A stretch of DNA of 64,000 nucleotides from Aquiluna sp. KACHI24 (GCF_025997915.1 NZ_AP026677.1:1-64000); one strand, 5' to 3'. Positions 26,328-36,453 are shown, counted from the stretch's first letter. Notes: generated from the sequence alone by a model not told the origin. A program made the numbers and translations.

Positions 26328-28111
26328 CCCTGAGTGGTCTCAGTCGGCGATGGCGTCGGACTTGGACTTGGGCTCGCACCCACACACTGCACGTACAGCA
26401 CCATGTTCTGAAGCTGAGCTGCCTCACCAGGCAAGATCGACTGCTCGATAACCACGTTGCCAGGGGTTCCGGTGCAGGTGGCGGAATCGATGATCTCGAT
26501 AGACACCGTGTAGCCAATGGTTGGAGCAGTGAGGATGCTTCTCGCCTCCAGAACCGAGAGGTTTCTGACGTCTGGAACCAGGACCTTACCGTTAGAAAGC
26601 GTGAGGTTCACCACACTTCCAAGCGGTAGTCGGCCGCCAACGGCTGGGTCGGTAGCGATAACTACACCCTCAGGTACGGTCGCCGAGGAAACCACCGTGA
26701 TGGTTCCAATGGTCAGACCCTGCCCCTCGATCATGGCCACTGCCTGTGCTTCTGCCACATTCAATACGTTTGGCACCACCACTTCAGTTGCACCGCTTGA
26801 GACATAGAGCGTGATTGGGGTGTTGGCCAAGACATTCGTGCCGGCAATCGGCTCCTGTCTGATGACAACGCCCTCTGGCACGGTGTCGCTCTTTTCATAC
26901 ACGCGAAGCACCAATAGCTCTTGGCCAATCAGGGTGTTATAGGCATCGTCGTATAGCGAACCCTCAACATTTGCAACCGTGATGCCACCTGGGTTCACGG
27001 ATGGGTTCGAGGCGCCACCCAAAGAGAACAGCCAAACCAATAGACCAACCAAGATCACTGCGACTCCGGTGCCCAGACCCCAAAGCACACCAGCGTTTAG
27101 CTTGGTCGCCTCTGTCGTCACGGCTTGAGTCGGAGCGGTTTGCAGTGAGCCAAAAATCTCGTCAACTGCACTCTGCTCCGAGGTTATGGGAGCTACGGGG
27201 TTAGTAATCAGTTCGGTCTTCTCTGCAACATAAACCTGAGTTCTGGGCGCAGTGGGGAAAGCAGCGCTGGCAGCCAAAAGGTGCTCTCGGAATTCGGCGG
27301 CCGACTGGAAGCGCTCCTCCTTGTTCTTGCTCATCGCGCGCAGTACGACAGCGTCAAGCTCGGCAGAAACGTTCGGGTTGAACTGCGAAGGAGCAGCTGC
27401 TGCTTCCGAGACGTGCTGGTAGGCAACAGAAACCGCACTCTCACCTTGGAACGGTGGTCTACCAGCTAACAGCTCGTAGAGGATTACTCCCGTTGAGTAG
27501 AGATCGGTTCGGGCATCGACTCCCTCGCCGCGAGCTTGCTCAGGAGAGAAGTACTGAGCAGTGCCAACGATTCCGGCGGTGGCAGCCTGAGTGGCGGAGT
27601 TGTCTGACACTGCGCGAGCAATGCCGAAGTCCATGACCTTGACCTGATCACCGTCTACGACCATGACGTTTGCTGGCTTGATGTCGCGGTGAACCACGCC
27701 TGCCGAGTGCGAAACCTCGAGTGCGGTGAGGATTCCCGAGACGAATTTGACGGCCTTTGAAATTTCGACTGGACCCTCGTGAATTAGTTCGCGAAGCAGT
27801 CGACCGCGAACCAGCTCCATGACAATGAAAGGAGTCTTTCTGGTCTGACCATTTTCATCGACAGACTCTTCTTCACCAGCGTCATAGACGCGGACGATGG
27901 TGGGGTGTGCCATGCGAGCACTGGCCTGTGCTTCCTGGCGAAATCTGGATTCGAAATTGGCGTCGTTAGCTAGATCTGACTTCAAGAGCTTGATGGCAAT
28001 AGTTCTGCCGAGGCGGGTGTCATAACCCTCAAATACCTCAGCCATGCCGCCGCGGCCCACTAGTGCCCCGAGACGGTAGCGCCCCGCTATCAGTCTCTCG
28101 TTTTCGTTCAC
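26324..28111 (-). CDS. pknB: Ser/Thr protein kinase PknB with PASTA domains
   Basis: PknB is the membrane sensor kinase of cell-wall growth. The 595-residue protein has an N-terminal kinase domain (Gly-rich loop LVGRGGMAEVFEG, HRDIKPANVMV, MDFGIARA), a membrane segment near residues 345-370, and three extracellular PASTA repeats (starting near residues 377, 442 and 509) that bind peptidoglycan fragments. A Pro/Ser/Thr-rich tail closes it. The GTG start is preceded by GAAAGAG. It is the last gene of the fhaA-fhaB-pstP-rodA-pbpA-pknA-pknB operon. Confidence 0.95.
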   Translation of the reverse strand: MNENERLIAGRYRLGALVGRGGMAEVFEGYDTRLGRTIAIKLLKSDLANDANFESRFRQEAQASARMAHPTIVRVYDAGEEESVDENGQTRKTPFIVMELVRGRLLRELIHEGPVEISKAVKFVSGILTALEVSHSAGVVHRDIKPANVMVVDGDQVKVMDFGIARAVSDNSATQAATAGIVGTAQYFSPEQARGEGVDARTDLYSTGVILYELLAGRPPFQGESAVSVAYQHVSEAAAAPSQFNPNVSAELDAVVLRAMSKNKEERFQSAAEFREHLLAASAAFPTAPRTQVYVAEKTELITNPVAPITSEQSAVDEIFGSLQTAPTQAVTTEATKLNAGVLWGLGTGVAVILVGLLVWLFSLGGASNPSVNPGGITVANVEGSLYDDAYNTLIGQELLVLRVYEKSDTVPEGVVIRQEPIAGTNVLANTPITLYVSSGATEVVVPNVLNVAEAQAVAMIEGQGLTIGTITVVSSATVPEGVVIATDPAVGGRLPLGSVVNLTLSNGKVLVPDVRNLSVLEARSILTAPTIGYTVSIEIIDSATCTGTPGNVVIEQSILPGEAAQLQNMVLYVQCVGASPSPSPTPSPTETTQG

Positions 28112-28184
28112 AACAGCTCTTTCTGCCTTGGAAAAGTTTAGTTTTATCTCTGAGTTATTTGGTTAGGACTCGTCCATCATCGAC

Positions 28185-29603
28185 TTACTGATCCCCCGCC
28201 ACCGGCTCACTTTGAGTCTCACCCTCGATTACGTTTCCTGACTCGGACGCAGGGTCTGCAGGGTCCTCAGGAATCTCAACCGGAAGGTTAGAAACTTCAC
28301 CAACGTAGTAGGTGACATCAACCACGGTGCCGCGTTCGATGTTCCCAGTTGGGGAAACCGCATACACGGTCCTAACTCTTGGATCGGTGCCCGGGATCAG
28401 CTCACCCGGAATCGCGTTCACCTTCATGCCAAGCTCGGTCAGACGAGCAGTGACATCAGAGAGGTTCTCACCGATGATGTCGGATCTGAGAATCAAAACC
28501 GAGGCAGGTTCGACCGGCTCACTCTCAGATGGAGTTTCTTCAGCGCTCGGCTCCTCAGTTTCGGTCTGAGTCGGGCTCGGGCTAGGAATCGAGTCTGTGT
28601 CTGGCTCAGACAAGATTGCAACAATCACGACAATCGCAGTCACGAGCAACAGCCCCAAAGTCGCAAGCCATGGCCAGACGATCGGTGCCTTTGGAAGCTC
28701 GGCGGTGTCGGTGGGGATGATCTCGGTTGCGGTGGTCTCGTCTTTACCCACCGGATAGCTTGGCGAGCTGTAACCGGGGCGGCGTTTTTCACGAAGCAGC
28801 GCCTCGGCTCTGATTGCTAGCGAGCTCGCAGACTCAGGTCTCTGATTTGGCTTTTTGGCGAGGCAGGAAAGCACCAGGTTCTGCACCCTAGGATCGATGT
28901 CCTCTGGCAGTGCTGGTGGCATCTCGTTGATGTGAGCCATCGCGATAGCCATCTGGTTTTCACCACCGAATGGGCGCTTGCCAGCCAGAGCCTCATAGGC
29001 AACAACTCCGAGTGAATAAAGGTCAGTTGACGGGGTGGATGGCTTACCCGTTGCCTGCTCGGGAGCTAGGTATTGCACGGTGCCCATCACCTGACCGGTC
29101 TTGGTCAACGGGACCTGGTCACCAACTCGGGCAATTCCAAAGTCGGTGATTTTTACCTTGCCCTCAGGGGTGATGAGCAGGTTTCCTGGCTTGATGTCGC
29201 GGTGGATCAGCCCTCTTGAGTGCGCAGCCGACAGTGCTCTGGCGGTTTGGGCAATGATGTCCAATACCTTTTCTTCACTCAGGCGTTTTTCACGCTCAAT
29301 CAGGCGCGACATCGATTCGCCCGGCACCAGCTCCATCACCAGATAGGCACTACCGGTGTCCTCGCCGTAGTCGTAAACATTCGCAATACCCTCGTGCTCG
29401 ACCAGCGCCGCTGACTTGGCCTCGGAACGGAAGCGCTCTAAGAACAGCGGATCACCTAGGTACTCCTCTTTCAAAATCTTGATAGCTACCTGGCGCAGAA
29501 TTAGCTCATCTTCCGCCTGCCAAACCTCACCCATGCCGCCGATGGCGATGCGGAGCTTGAGGCGATAACGATCGCCGTAGAGCTGACCAACTGCAGGCTT
29601 CAT
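28185..29603 (-). CDS. pknA: Ser/Thr protein kinase PknA-like
   Basis: The 472-residue protein has the kinase domain ([35 protein letters not shown]), a membrane segment near residues 300-325, and an extracellular part holding one PASTA-like repeat at about residues 362-430. Classical PknA lacks PASTA repeats, so this is a modified version, also seen in Microbacteriaceae. The ATG overlaps the pbpA stop by four bases. PknA and PknB phosphorylate divisome and elongation proteins. Confidence 0.92.
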   Translation of the reverse strand: MKPAVGQLYGDRYRLKLRIAIGGMGEVWQAEDELILRQVAIKILKEEYLGDPLFLERFRSEAKSAALVEHEGIANVYDYGEDTGSAYLVMELVPGESMSRLIEREKRLSEEKVLDIIAQTARALSAAHSRGLIHRDIKPGNLLITPEGKVKITDFGIARVGDQVPLTKTGQVMGTVQYLAPEQATGKPSTPSTDLYSLGVVAYEALAGKRPFGGENQMAIAMAHINEMPPALPEDIDPRVQNLVLSCLAKKPNQRPESASSLAIRAEALLREKRRPGYSSPSYPVGKDETTATEIIPTDTAELPKAPIVWPWLATLGLLLVTAIVVIVAILSEPDTDSIPSPSPTQTETEEPSAEETPSESEPVEPASVLILRSDIIGENLSDVTARLTELGMKVNAIPGELIPGTDPRVRTVYAVSPTGNIERGTVVDVTYYVGEVSNLPVEIPEDPADPASESGNVIEGETQSEPVAGDQ

Positions 29604-31051
29604 CGTTCCAACACCGCCTTCATGACAGCTCTCGCGATCGGGGCTGCAATTTGATTACCGGTGCCGTTTTGACCAATGCCTCCGCCGTCTTCAACGACAA
29701 CAGCTACCGCAACCTTGGGTGCCTCGGCCGGGGCAAATCCAGTGAACCAGAGGGTGTATGGATCGGTCGGTCCATTCTGAGCGGTACCGGTCTTGCCCGC
29801 CACCGCATACCCGGAGATGCCCGCTCTGGTGGCTGCTCCGACCTCCACCGAATCAACCATCATGCGAGTGAGATAGCCAGCACTGAGTCTGGATAGTGGA
29901 ACAGATAGCACCTTTGGTTCCGGGTCTTGCAACACGTTTAGGTTTGAGGCGACCACCATCTCGACCAGCTGTGGTTGCATCATCACACCCTGGTTGGCGA
30001 TAGCCGAGGAGACCATCGCCATTTGTAGTGGGCTCACCCGAACATCAAATTGGCCAAATCCAGTCAGGGCCGTTTGAGATAGATCCGGGTTGTCGGGATA
30101 AACACTCGGCGTTACCTTGAGTGGAATGCTTAGATCGGCTCCAAAGCCCATCAGCTCTGCCATCGCACGAATGCGATCATCGCCAAGCTCGGTTGCAAGC
30201 ATTGCAAATGGGATGTTGCAGGACTTAATCAGAGCGACCTCGAGGGTGACCGTGTCACCCTTGCCACAGGTTGAACCACCGGAGTTGCGAATCGCAGTTT
30301 GAGTGCCCGGCAATGTGTAGCTCTTTAGGTTGCGGAATTGAGTAGTTGTGGAGAACTGGCCAGACTCCAACGCCGCTGCAGTAACAACTAACTTGAAAAC
30401 CGAACCAGGGTGATAGAGATCACCAGCAATTGCCTTGTTGATTAGCGGCTGATCTTCGTCTTTGTCATAGAGCTGGTAGGCGTCGTTGACGGGTTCATAA
30501 AGGTGACCGGCAAGTTGGTTGGCATCAAAGGTTGGCTTTGAAACCATTGCCAAAATTCTTCCGGTGCTGGGCTCAATCGCAACCACTGCACCTTTGCGAT
30601 TACCCAAGGCATCCCAAGCAGCTCTTTGAATAGCCGGATCTAGGGTTAGCTCAACCGCAGCTCCAATAACCGGCTTGCCATCAAGTAGCGCGTTGATCTG
30701 CTCGAAGAACTGAGCGGATGACTGACCAGATAGATAAGAGTTCATTGCACGCTCAAGGCCATTTGAACCAGAGAACAGCGAGAAGTAGCCAATTACTGGA
30801 GAGTAGATAACCGATTCGTAGTTTCTGAGGAATCGGTAGGCATCGTTGTATGGCACGGACTCAACTACCGGCACTCCACCAACCAAGATTGGTCCGCGCT
30901 GAGTCTTGTAGGTTTCGTATGAGGTTCGGATGTTGCGTGAATCCGAGTAGAGCGAGTCCGCCCTCAGCACCTGAATCGAGCTGGCCATGAGAAATAGCGC
31001 GAGAAACATCACAACCAGCGCTAAGCCAACTCTTCTCACCTGTCGGTTCAT
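29600..31051 (-). CDS. pbpA: Penicillin-binding protein 2 type transpeptidase PbpA
   Basis: The 483-residue protein has an N-terminal membrane anchor ([20 protein letters not shown]), a pedestal region, and a transpeptidase domain with the catalytic serine-lysine in [11 protein letters not shown], the SCN motif, and KTGTAQNG. It cross-links peptidoglycan and works with the neighbouring RodA/FtsW polymerase. The ATG overlaps the rodA stop by four bases. Confidence 0.94.
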   Translation of the reverse strand: MNRQVRRVGLALVVMFLALFLMASSIQVLRADSLYSDSRNIRTSYETYKTQRGPILVGGVPVVESVPYNDAYRFLRNYESVIYSPVIGYFSLFSGSNGLERAMNSYLSGQSSAQFFEQINALLDGKPVIGAAVELTLDPAIQRAAWDALGNRKGAVVAIEPSTGRILAMVSKPTFDANQLAGHLYEPVNDAYQLYDKDEDQPLINKAIAGDLYHPGSVFKLVVTAAALESGQFSTTTQFRNLKSYTLPGTQTAIRNSGGSTCGKGDTVTLEVALIKSCNIPFAMLATELGDDRIRAMAELMGFGADLSIPLKVTPSVYPDNPDLSQTALTGFGQFDVRVSPLQMAMVSSAIANQGVMMQPQLVEMVVASNLNVLQDPEPKVLSVPLSRLSAGYLTRMMVDSVEVGAATRAGISGYAVAGKTGTAQNGPTDPYTLWFTGFAPAEAPKVAVAVVVEDGGGIGQNGTGNQIAAPIARAVMKAVLER

Positions 31052-32409
31052 GCTGCCCTCCTGGTGGAGGAATCAGATATCACCAGTAAAAGTGCAACGA
31101 GTGCCCAGTTAGCCAAAAGCGATGAACCGCCGGCTGCCAAAAATGGTGCCGTTAGACCGGTAAGCGGCAGCAGCCCCATAACTCCGCCAGCCACCACGAA
31201 CACCTGCAAACCAAGCACAAAGGAGAGTCCGGTGGTTAGAAGTTTCGAGAAGTCATCGGAGTGCGAGTTGGCGATTCTGAGACCGCGATAGATGAGCAAT
31301 AGGAATACCGCAAGAATCGAGAACACACCCGCGAGACCGAGCTCCTCGCCCAGTGCCGCGAGGATGAAGTCGCTTTCGGCCAGAGGAATTAGCTGTGGGA
31401 AGCCTCCGCCGAGACCTGCTCCAATCACATCACCATTTGCCATACCGAACAGCGCTTGCGCCAGCTGGTAGCTACCACCCGCAGCGTTGTAGTTGTCAAC
31501 GGAAAGTGGATCGAGCCAGGAGTCAAAACGTCTCGAGACATAATCAAACAGTCTTGATGCCACCAAGGCACCGGTCAGCATCATCGTGACCCCGACACCG
31601 ACATAAAAAGCTCTTCCGGTGGCGGTGTAGATCATCACCAAGAACAATCCGAAGTAGAGCACCGAGGTGCCAAGGTCACGCTGCAAGACCAAGATTCCAA
31701 CGGTTGCAAACCACACCACTAAAACCGGTCCGAGGTCCTTGGCTCTTGGCACTCTCATCCAAAGCACTCGCGAGCCAATCTCACTCAATGAGTCTTTGCG
31801 AGAAACGAGATAGCCGGCAAAGAAAATGGCCAGCAAGATCTTGGAGATTTCACCGGGCTGGAACGTGAAATCACCAATCCCAATCCAGAGCGTCGCACCA
31901 TTGCGGGTTTTTCCAATCACCGGCAGTGCAGGCAGAGTCAAAAGCAGTAATCCTGCAATTCCCGCGACATACGGGTAGCGCCTAAGCACCAGGTGGTTCG
32001 GCACCAACCAGATGACTAAAGCTGCAATTCCCATGGCTAGAACCGATAGCCAGACCTGGCGATCGGCAAACAGCGCGGTGCCACCTCTCGCAGCTTCGGC
32101 TAGATCTAGGCGATAGATCATGGCTATGCCGAGGCTATTCAATAAAAATGCCAGCGGCAAAATAAGGCCATCGGCACTCACCGCGCGCTTTCGCAGCACC
32201 AGGTGCACGGCCAGAGCACCGAGGGTCGGTAGTGCCCAATAGAACAGCAGCGAAAGCTGCATTTTCTGCAACACCGCTAGCTGTATCTGAGCGAGCGCAA
32301 AAGCCAAAATCCCAGAGACCCAAAACAGCAGTACCGCTTCGAAATTGCGTGAACGGGGGACTGCCTTTAGAAGCTTGGGTATTGCTGAGGTGAGGGAAGT
32401 GTTACTCAT
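31048..32409 (-). CDS. rodA: RodA/FtsW-family peptidoglycan polymerase
   Basis: This SEDS-family glycosyltransferase polymerises peptidoglycan from lipid II. The protein has about twelve membrane segments, with the usual extracytoplasmic motifs (AFLLNSLGIAMIYRLD near residues 85-100, and DFILAALGEELGLAGV near residue 350). The start is set at ATG 32409, which overlaps the pstP stop by eight bases (ATGAGTAA). A longer frame from 32448 is open but unlikely. It sits beside its transpeptidase partner pbpA. Confidence 0.94.
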   Translation of the reverse strand: MSNTSLTSAIPKLLKAVPRSRNFEAVLLFWVSGILAFALAQIQLAVLQKMQLSLLFYWALPTLGALAVHLVLRKRAVSADGLILPLAFLLNSLGIAMIYRLDLAEAARGGTALFADRQVWLSVLAMGIAALVIWLVPNHLVLRRYPYVAGIAGLLLLTLPALPVIGKTRNGATLWIGIGDFTFQPGEISKILLAIFFAGYLVSRKDSLSEIGSRVLWMRVPRAKDLGPVLVVWFATVGILVLQRDLGTSVLYFGLFLVMIYTATGRAFYVGVGVTMMLTGALVASRLFDYVSRRFDSWLDPLSVDNYNAAGGSYQLAQALFGMANGDVIGAGLGGGFPQLIPLAESDFILAALGEELGLAGVFSILAVFLLLIYRGLRIANSHSDDFSKLLTTGLSFVLGLQVFVVAGGVMGLLPLTGLTAPFLAAGGSSLLANWALVALLLVISDSSTRRAA

Positions 32410-33655
32410 TTTGGGCCTCACGCAGCTGATCCAAAATTCGCTGAGCATCCTCTAAAGACTCAGCCGAGATTGAGCGCTCAATCAGATCCTGTTGGAAAAC
32501 CGAAAGACTTCCAACCTCGATCTCAGAGACGAAGTAAGGCTCCGAGAATTTGAATGGGCCAAGCGATTCACGAATGCCCTGATAAATCGTGACATTGCCC
32601 TCAAAGCTTGAGACGTAGTATCGAGTTTGGGTGTATTCGTAAGCGATGTAGCCGATGCCCGTTAGTGCCGAAGCGAGTAGTAGCCAGCTGGCGATGATTC
32701 TTGCTGACTTGAATCGAATCTTGCGCCTGGTCTCCGAGAGGATCTTGTTCAAAAGCTCCTCTGACTCTGGAGCGTATTGCGTTGGATCCTCTGGGGTTTG
32801 CAGCAGATCCAGAAGGTTTCTTGGCGAGAACAAGCGCAGGATCTTGCTGCCCTTGCGCTCTTCAATTACAACTTCGTTGGCAGCTGATCCAACAAACAGG
32901 GCGGCTGGTTCAATGTCGGTTTGAACCGCAGAGCGAACCACATCCGTGATCACAACAGTGACGTTGTCCGGGGCTCCGAACTCCAAGGCCTCCCCAACCA
33001 AAAGCTCGGCTGCCTCTTCGGTTGGAACCTTGGAGGTGAGGATGCGATTCATAACTCCATCCGGTACAACCCCAGATAGACCATCGCTGCAAAGCATCCA
33101 GCGATCACCCGGCATAGCGTCATAGATAGCAATGTCGATCTCTGGGTCCGCCGACACATCTCCAAGCACACGCATCAATACGCTGCGACGTGGGTGAACA
33201 AGAGCCTCGGCTGGAGTGATGCGGCCCATGTCAACGAGCTTCTGAACGAAGGTGTGGTCATTGGTGATCTGCTTAACTTCACCATCGCGTGCCAGGTAGA
33301 TGCGGCTATCACCGATGTGAGCGATGATCATCTGGTTGCCGTGGCGCAGCATGCCGGAGAAGGTGGTACCCATGCCCTCGAGTTCGGGGTGATCCACGAC
33401 TGTTGCCGAGAGCATCTGGTTGGCTTCGAGGATGGCTCGCTTTAGAGACTCGATCGCTTCTTCAACGGTTTCACTTTTAGCATCCGCCAGTGCAATTCGC
33501 TGAGAGGCAATCGCGGATGCAATGTCACCGCCAGCGTGACCGCCCATGCCATCGGCAACAAAGAACAGCTGATAGCCGCAGTAGCCGGAGTCCTGGTTGG
33601 AGCTGCGGTGCTTACCGATGTCGCTTGCCGCATAGCCCACGGTCTTGATTGCCAA
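32402..33655 (-). CDS. pstP: PP2C-family Ser/Thr phosphatase PstP
   Basis: PstP reverses PknA/PknB phosphorylation. The 417-residue protein has a PP2C domain (FFVADGMGGHAGGDIAS, GMGTTFSGMLRHG, AHIGDSRIYLARDG, LCSDGLSGVV, GAPDNVTVVI) with the metal-binding aspartates, then a membrane segment near residues 325-345 and an extracytoplasmic tail. The start is TTG, four bases beyond the fhaB stop, with a weak AAGCC upstream, so translation is probably coupled. Confidence 0.95.
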   Translation of the reverse strand: MAIKTVGYAASDIGKHRSSNQDSGYCGYQLFFVADGMGGHAGGDIASAIASQRIALADAKSETVEEAIESLKRAILEANQMLSATVVDHPELEGMGTTFSGMLRHGNQMIIAHIGDSRIYLARDGEVKQITNDHTFVQKLVDMGRITPAEALVHPRRSVLMRVLGDVSADPEIDIAIYDAMPGDRWMLCSDGLSGVVPDGVMNRILTSKVPTEEAAELLVGEALEFGAPDNVTVVITDVVRSAVQTDIEPAALFVGSAANEVVIEERKGSKILRLFSPRNLLDLLQTPEDPTQYAPESEELLNKILSETRRKIRFKSARIIASWLLLASALTGIGYIAYEYTQTRYYVSSFEGNVTIYQGIRESLGPFKFSEPYFVSEIEVGSLSVFQQDLIERSISAESLEDAQRILDQLREAQNE

Positions 33656-33658
33656 GGC

Positions 33659-34156
33659 TTATGACCTCAACTCAAAGTTTGTGGTGCCGATTCGAATGGT
33701 CATGCCAGCCTTAATGGTGGCTGGGGTAGTCACCTTGCGACCATCTAAGAAGGTGCCATTGGTGGAGCTCAGATCCTGCAGCACCCAGTCCTCGCCAACC
33801 TTGATTAGCTTGGCGTGAGTGTTTGAGGAGAACTCGTCCGAAAGCACCAGATCGCAACCCGCACTTCGACCAATCAAAATCTCGGTCTTATCCTCAAGCT
33901 CCATGCTGGTGCCGGCAGTTCGACCGGAGAGGATTGCGATGTGGGTGGGCTCAAAACTGTCTGAGTCCTCAAGCCCCAGAGAAGCCACCGATCCAGGTAG
34001 TCCACCAGGAAGCTTGGGGGCATTTTGTTTTGCAATCTTGCTGATGACTCGACGGCCGTATAGGTCGGCACGAATTACCGAAAGCAAGCTGAGGATGAAT
34101 ATCCACAGCACGGCAACGAAGCCAATTCGAACCAGGAACAGCGCAAGTTCACTCAC
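33659..34156 (-). CDS. fhaB: FHA-domain protein FhaB (FipA-like)
   Basis: The 165-residue protein has an N-terminal membrane anchor (residues 5-28) and a C-terminal FHA domain with LIGRSAGCDLVLSDEFSSNTHAKLI and LSSTNGTFLDGRKV. FHA domains bind phosphothreonine, so it reads PknA/PknB output at the membrane. GTG overlaps the fhaA stop by four bases (GTGA). Confidence 0.93.
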   Translation of the reverse strand: MSELALFLVRIGFVAVLWIFILSLLSVIRADLYGRRVISKIAKQNAPKLPGGLPGSVASLGLEDSDSFEPTHIAILSGRTAGTSMELEDKTEILIGRSAGCDLVLSDEFSSNTHAKLIKVGEDWVLQDLSSTNGTFLDGRKVTTPATIKAGMTIRIGTTNFELRS

Positions 34157-34815
34157 TTAGACTCCCTCGCGATGAGTTCAAACACAAATTCACTGCGACC
34201 GGCCATAATCTTGTTGCCGTTAGTAAGCGCAACCTCTTGAATCCTTATGCCATCAACGAAGGTGCCATTGGTTGAGCCCTTGTCTCGAACCGCAGCACCC
34301 TGGTCGTTCCAGGCAACCTCAAAGTGCACACGGCTCAGACCCCGATCATCGATGGCGATATCCGCACTCTGATCGCGACCAACAGTGGTGGTGCCCTTTT
34401 GAAGCTGCAATCTCTTGCCAGCTACCACCAAAGCGGCTACCCATTGAACTGAGCTTGTGGACGATGCGCTACCGACTCGAACCTGACCCCTTGGCAGCTT
34501 TGGGTCCACCTCGAGTTTGAGAGTGAGTTCGCCAGCCAGGCGATACCCCTGTTTGGCCGCATGCATTGCAATCTCGGTCTTGATCGATAGCAGCATGGCA
34601 GGCGAAATTCGAGCGGAGTCGTGACCCGAGACCAGGATCAGGTATCGGTGTGGAACTAAAACTCTGGTGAGGTCGATTTGCTTGGCCGCGTGATCCATAG
34701 CCCTGCGCACAGCTTGGGTGATCTCCACCGGCTGCAATTCGGCTTTAGATAGCCGAGCGAACACCGAGCCAAATGCCAGCTCAATGCGCTCCTCAGCTTT
34801 TTCTAAAAAGCTCAA
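34153..34815 (-). CDS. fhaA: DUF3662 and FHA-domain protein FhaA
   Basis: FhaA binds MviN-type lipid II flippase in mycobacteria and regulates wall synthesis. The 220-residue protein has an N-terminal DUF3662 domain (FGSVFARLSKAELQPVEITQAVRRAMD) and a C-terminal FHA domain (TVGRDQSADIAIDDRGLSRVHFEVA and DKGSTNGTFVDG). The start is TTG with AGAGG upstream; a TAGACT -10 (34856-34851) gives a leader of about 30 bases. It is the first gene of the seven-gene operon. Confidence 0.94.
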   Translation of the reverse strand: MSFLEKAEERIELAFGSVFARLSKAELQPVEITQAVRRAMDHAAKQIDLTRVLVPHRYLILVSGHDSARISPAMLLSIKTEIAMHAAKQGYRLAGELTLKLEVDPKLPRGQVRVGSASSTSSVQWVAALVVAGKRLQLQKGTTTVGRDQSADIAIDDRGLSRVHFEVAWNDQGAAVRDKGSTNGTFVDGIRIQEVALTNGNKIMAGRSEFVFELIARESK

Positions 34816-34928
34816 CCGAGACCTCTTCCTTGCGCGCTCAGGTGTTGGTTAGTCTACCCAGCGACCCTTCCCGAGACCGCTATTTCTCTGCTAATCTCAA
34901 TGCGCTCGGCCAACTATTTGCTGGCCTA

Positions 34929-35011
34929 GCGCGAGTGGCGAAATGGCAGACGCGCTGGCTTCAGGTGCCAGTGTCCGCAAGGACGTGCGGGTTCAAGTCC
35001 CGCCTCGCGCA
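34929..35011 (+). tRNA. tRNA-Leu (anticodon CAG)
   Basis: The acceptor GCGCGAG pairs with CTCGCGC. The anticodon stem CTGGC/GCCAG surrounds TTCAGGT with CAG at 34962-34964, a short extra arm contains GTCCGCAAGGAC, and the T-arm has CGGGTTCAAGTCCCG. The discriminator is A and CCA is not encoded. The TRIC channel gene follows 16 bp later. Confidence 0.96.
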
Positions 35012-35027
35012 CGTAAGGGGGAATCCC

Positions 35028-35654
35028 ATCACTACCCAATTCCTAATCATCAGCCTCGAAATCATCGGGGTAGTTGGCTTTGCCCTCTCCGGAATCATCG
35101 AAGCTGCTCGAAAGCAGTTTGATCTGGTGGGCGTTGTGATGGTGGGGTTCATCACCGCCTTCGGTGGTGGAACCCTCAGAGATGTATTGCTAGACCGCAG
35201 ACCATTCTTCTGGGTCGAACAAGAGTTCTGGGTTTGGGCGCTAATTGGCATTGGTCTAGCGCTGCCATTCTTTTTCAAATCTCGCCACATCGACCTCACT
35301 GAGAGGGCGATTCTGCTCCCAGATGCAATTGGCCTGGGGGCCTTCGCTGCTGGAGGAACACACGTTGCCCTGGAGGCTGGGGCTTCCCCGATGGTTGCAG
35401 TTTTGATGGGTGTGGTCACAGCAACCGTGGGTGGTGTTCTTCGAGATGTATTGGTGAACGAAGTTCCGAGAGCATTCCACGATCACCAGCCCTATGCCGT
35501 TTTGGCCTTCACAGGTGGTTGGCTAGTGGTGCTGCTTAGCTACCTCGAGATCCCACAGTCGCTGGATGTTTTGATCGGTGCCGTTGTGATCGTTTTGTTG
35601 AGATTGCTTTCAATTCGCTTTGGGTGGGAGCTCAAGCGTTGGAAGTTTCTTTAA
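35028..35654 (+). CDS. TRIC-type cation channel (UPF0126/YicG-like), apparent ATC start
   Basis: The 208-residue protein has seven membrane segments and the two internal repeats of the TRIC family, with VVGFALSGIIEAARKQFDLVG and AFGGGTLRDVLLDRRPF, and later GVLRDVLVNEVP. Prokaryotic TRIC proteins are trimeric monovalent cation channels. No ATG, GTG or TTG lies in frame between the tRNA and the first membrane segment; the only start with a ribosome-binding site is ATC at 35028, with GGGGG at 35017-35021 and a six-base spacer. The next in-frame GTG upstream lies inside the tRNA-Leu gene. A sequencing error is possible. Confidence 0.82.
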   Translation: MTTQFLIISLEIIGVVGFALSGIIEAARKQFDLVGVVMVGFITAFGGGTLRDVLLDRRPFFWVEQEFWVWALIGIGLALPFFFKSRHIDLTERAILLPDAIGLGAFAAGGTHVALEAGASPMVAVLMGVVTATVGGVLRDVLVNEVPRAFHDHQPYAVLAFTGGWLVVLLSYLEIPQSLDVLIGAVVIVLLRLLSIRFGWELKRWKFL

Positions 35655-35780
35655 GCCAGCTATCAGACAAAAGACTTTTCTGAGTTCCAGCTGGCAGTTA
35701 GGGCAAGGCATCCTGACTTTCAGCAGGATTTTGATTTTTCGTCTCTAACTTCGACCCTGTCACCAAAGACAAGGAGAATC

Positions 35781-36404
35781 ATGAAGAAAACAACCGGTGC
35801 AGCAATTGCACTAGCAGTTGCAATAACTGCCGGCGGTGTAGCAATGGCTATCCCGTCCCAGGCGTCAAGCTCCAGCTCCGCAACTGTCGGTACCCACCAG
35901 CACGAGCGCGGAGATCACTCCCATGCGACCATCTCAGCAACTATCACCGGAATTCCTTCGACGGTGACCAGTTCAAGAGCGGTTTCGATGGGTGCTTATT
36001 TCAGTGCTTATGTTCTAGCCGATGGGGCAACCGCCCCAGCAGCAGCTCCGTCCGAGAGCCACCGTATTCACTTGGGTATGGGTCGTGGTCACGATGACAC
36101 CGCAATCAGCGGATCAACCTTGACTCAGACTCTTCGCCTGCATGCAGGCGATGCCGGCAGCACCACTCGGGTCGCACTATATCCATCCGATGGCTCTGCG
36201 CCTGCGATTGTCACCATCAAGGTTGATGATGCGGGTGTTGCAACCGTTACTGCTTCCAAGCCACTAACCGTTGCCTACTCGGCGACCGTGGCAGCCGAGA
36301 CCAAGGCCAACATGCCAGCTCACAAGGCCGGCAAAGGCGAGGGTCGTGGGCATGGCAAAGAAGGTAAGGGGAAGCGCGGCGAACGCGGCGGCCACAACCA
36401 CTAA
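35781..36404 (+). CDS. Secreted protein with His-rich and Gly/Lys-rich parts
   Basis: The 207-residue product has a clear signal peptide (basic start, hydrophobic ALAVAITAGGVAMA, cleavage near PSQASS). It is followed by a Ser-rich spacer with HQHERGDHSH, a beta-rich Ig-like central part, and a C-terminal tail dominated by Gly, Lys, Arg and His. Several His-rich patches could bind metal ions, but no family was recognised. The frame stops 10 bp before a strong terminator, and AAGGAG lies before the ATG. Confidence 0.75.
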   Translation: MKKTTGAAIALAVAITAGGVAMAIPSQASSSSSATVGTHQHERGDHSHATISATITGIPSTVTSSRAVSMGAYFSAYVLADGATAPAAAPSESHRIHLGMGRGHDDTAISGSTLTQTLRLHAGDAGSTTRVALYPSDGSAPAIVTIKVDDAGVATVTASKPLTVAYSATVAAETKANMPAHKAGKGEGRGHGKEGKGKRGERGGHNH

Positions 36405-36413
36405 CTAAGCCAA

Positions 36414-36453
36414 AAACTAAACCCCGTCCGAACTCGGACGGGGTTTAGTTTTA
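36414..36453. terminator. Bidirectional intrinsic terminator
   Basis: A 17-bp stem is made by AAACTAAACCCCGTCCG (36414-36430) and CGGACGGGGTTTAGTTT (36435-36451) around AACT. T-runs on both strands let it end the secreted-protein gene and the convergent trhO gene. Confidence 0.92.
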
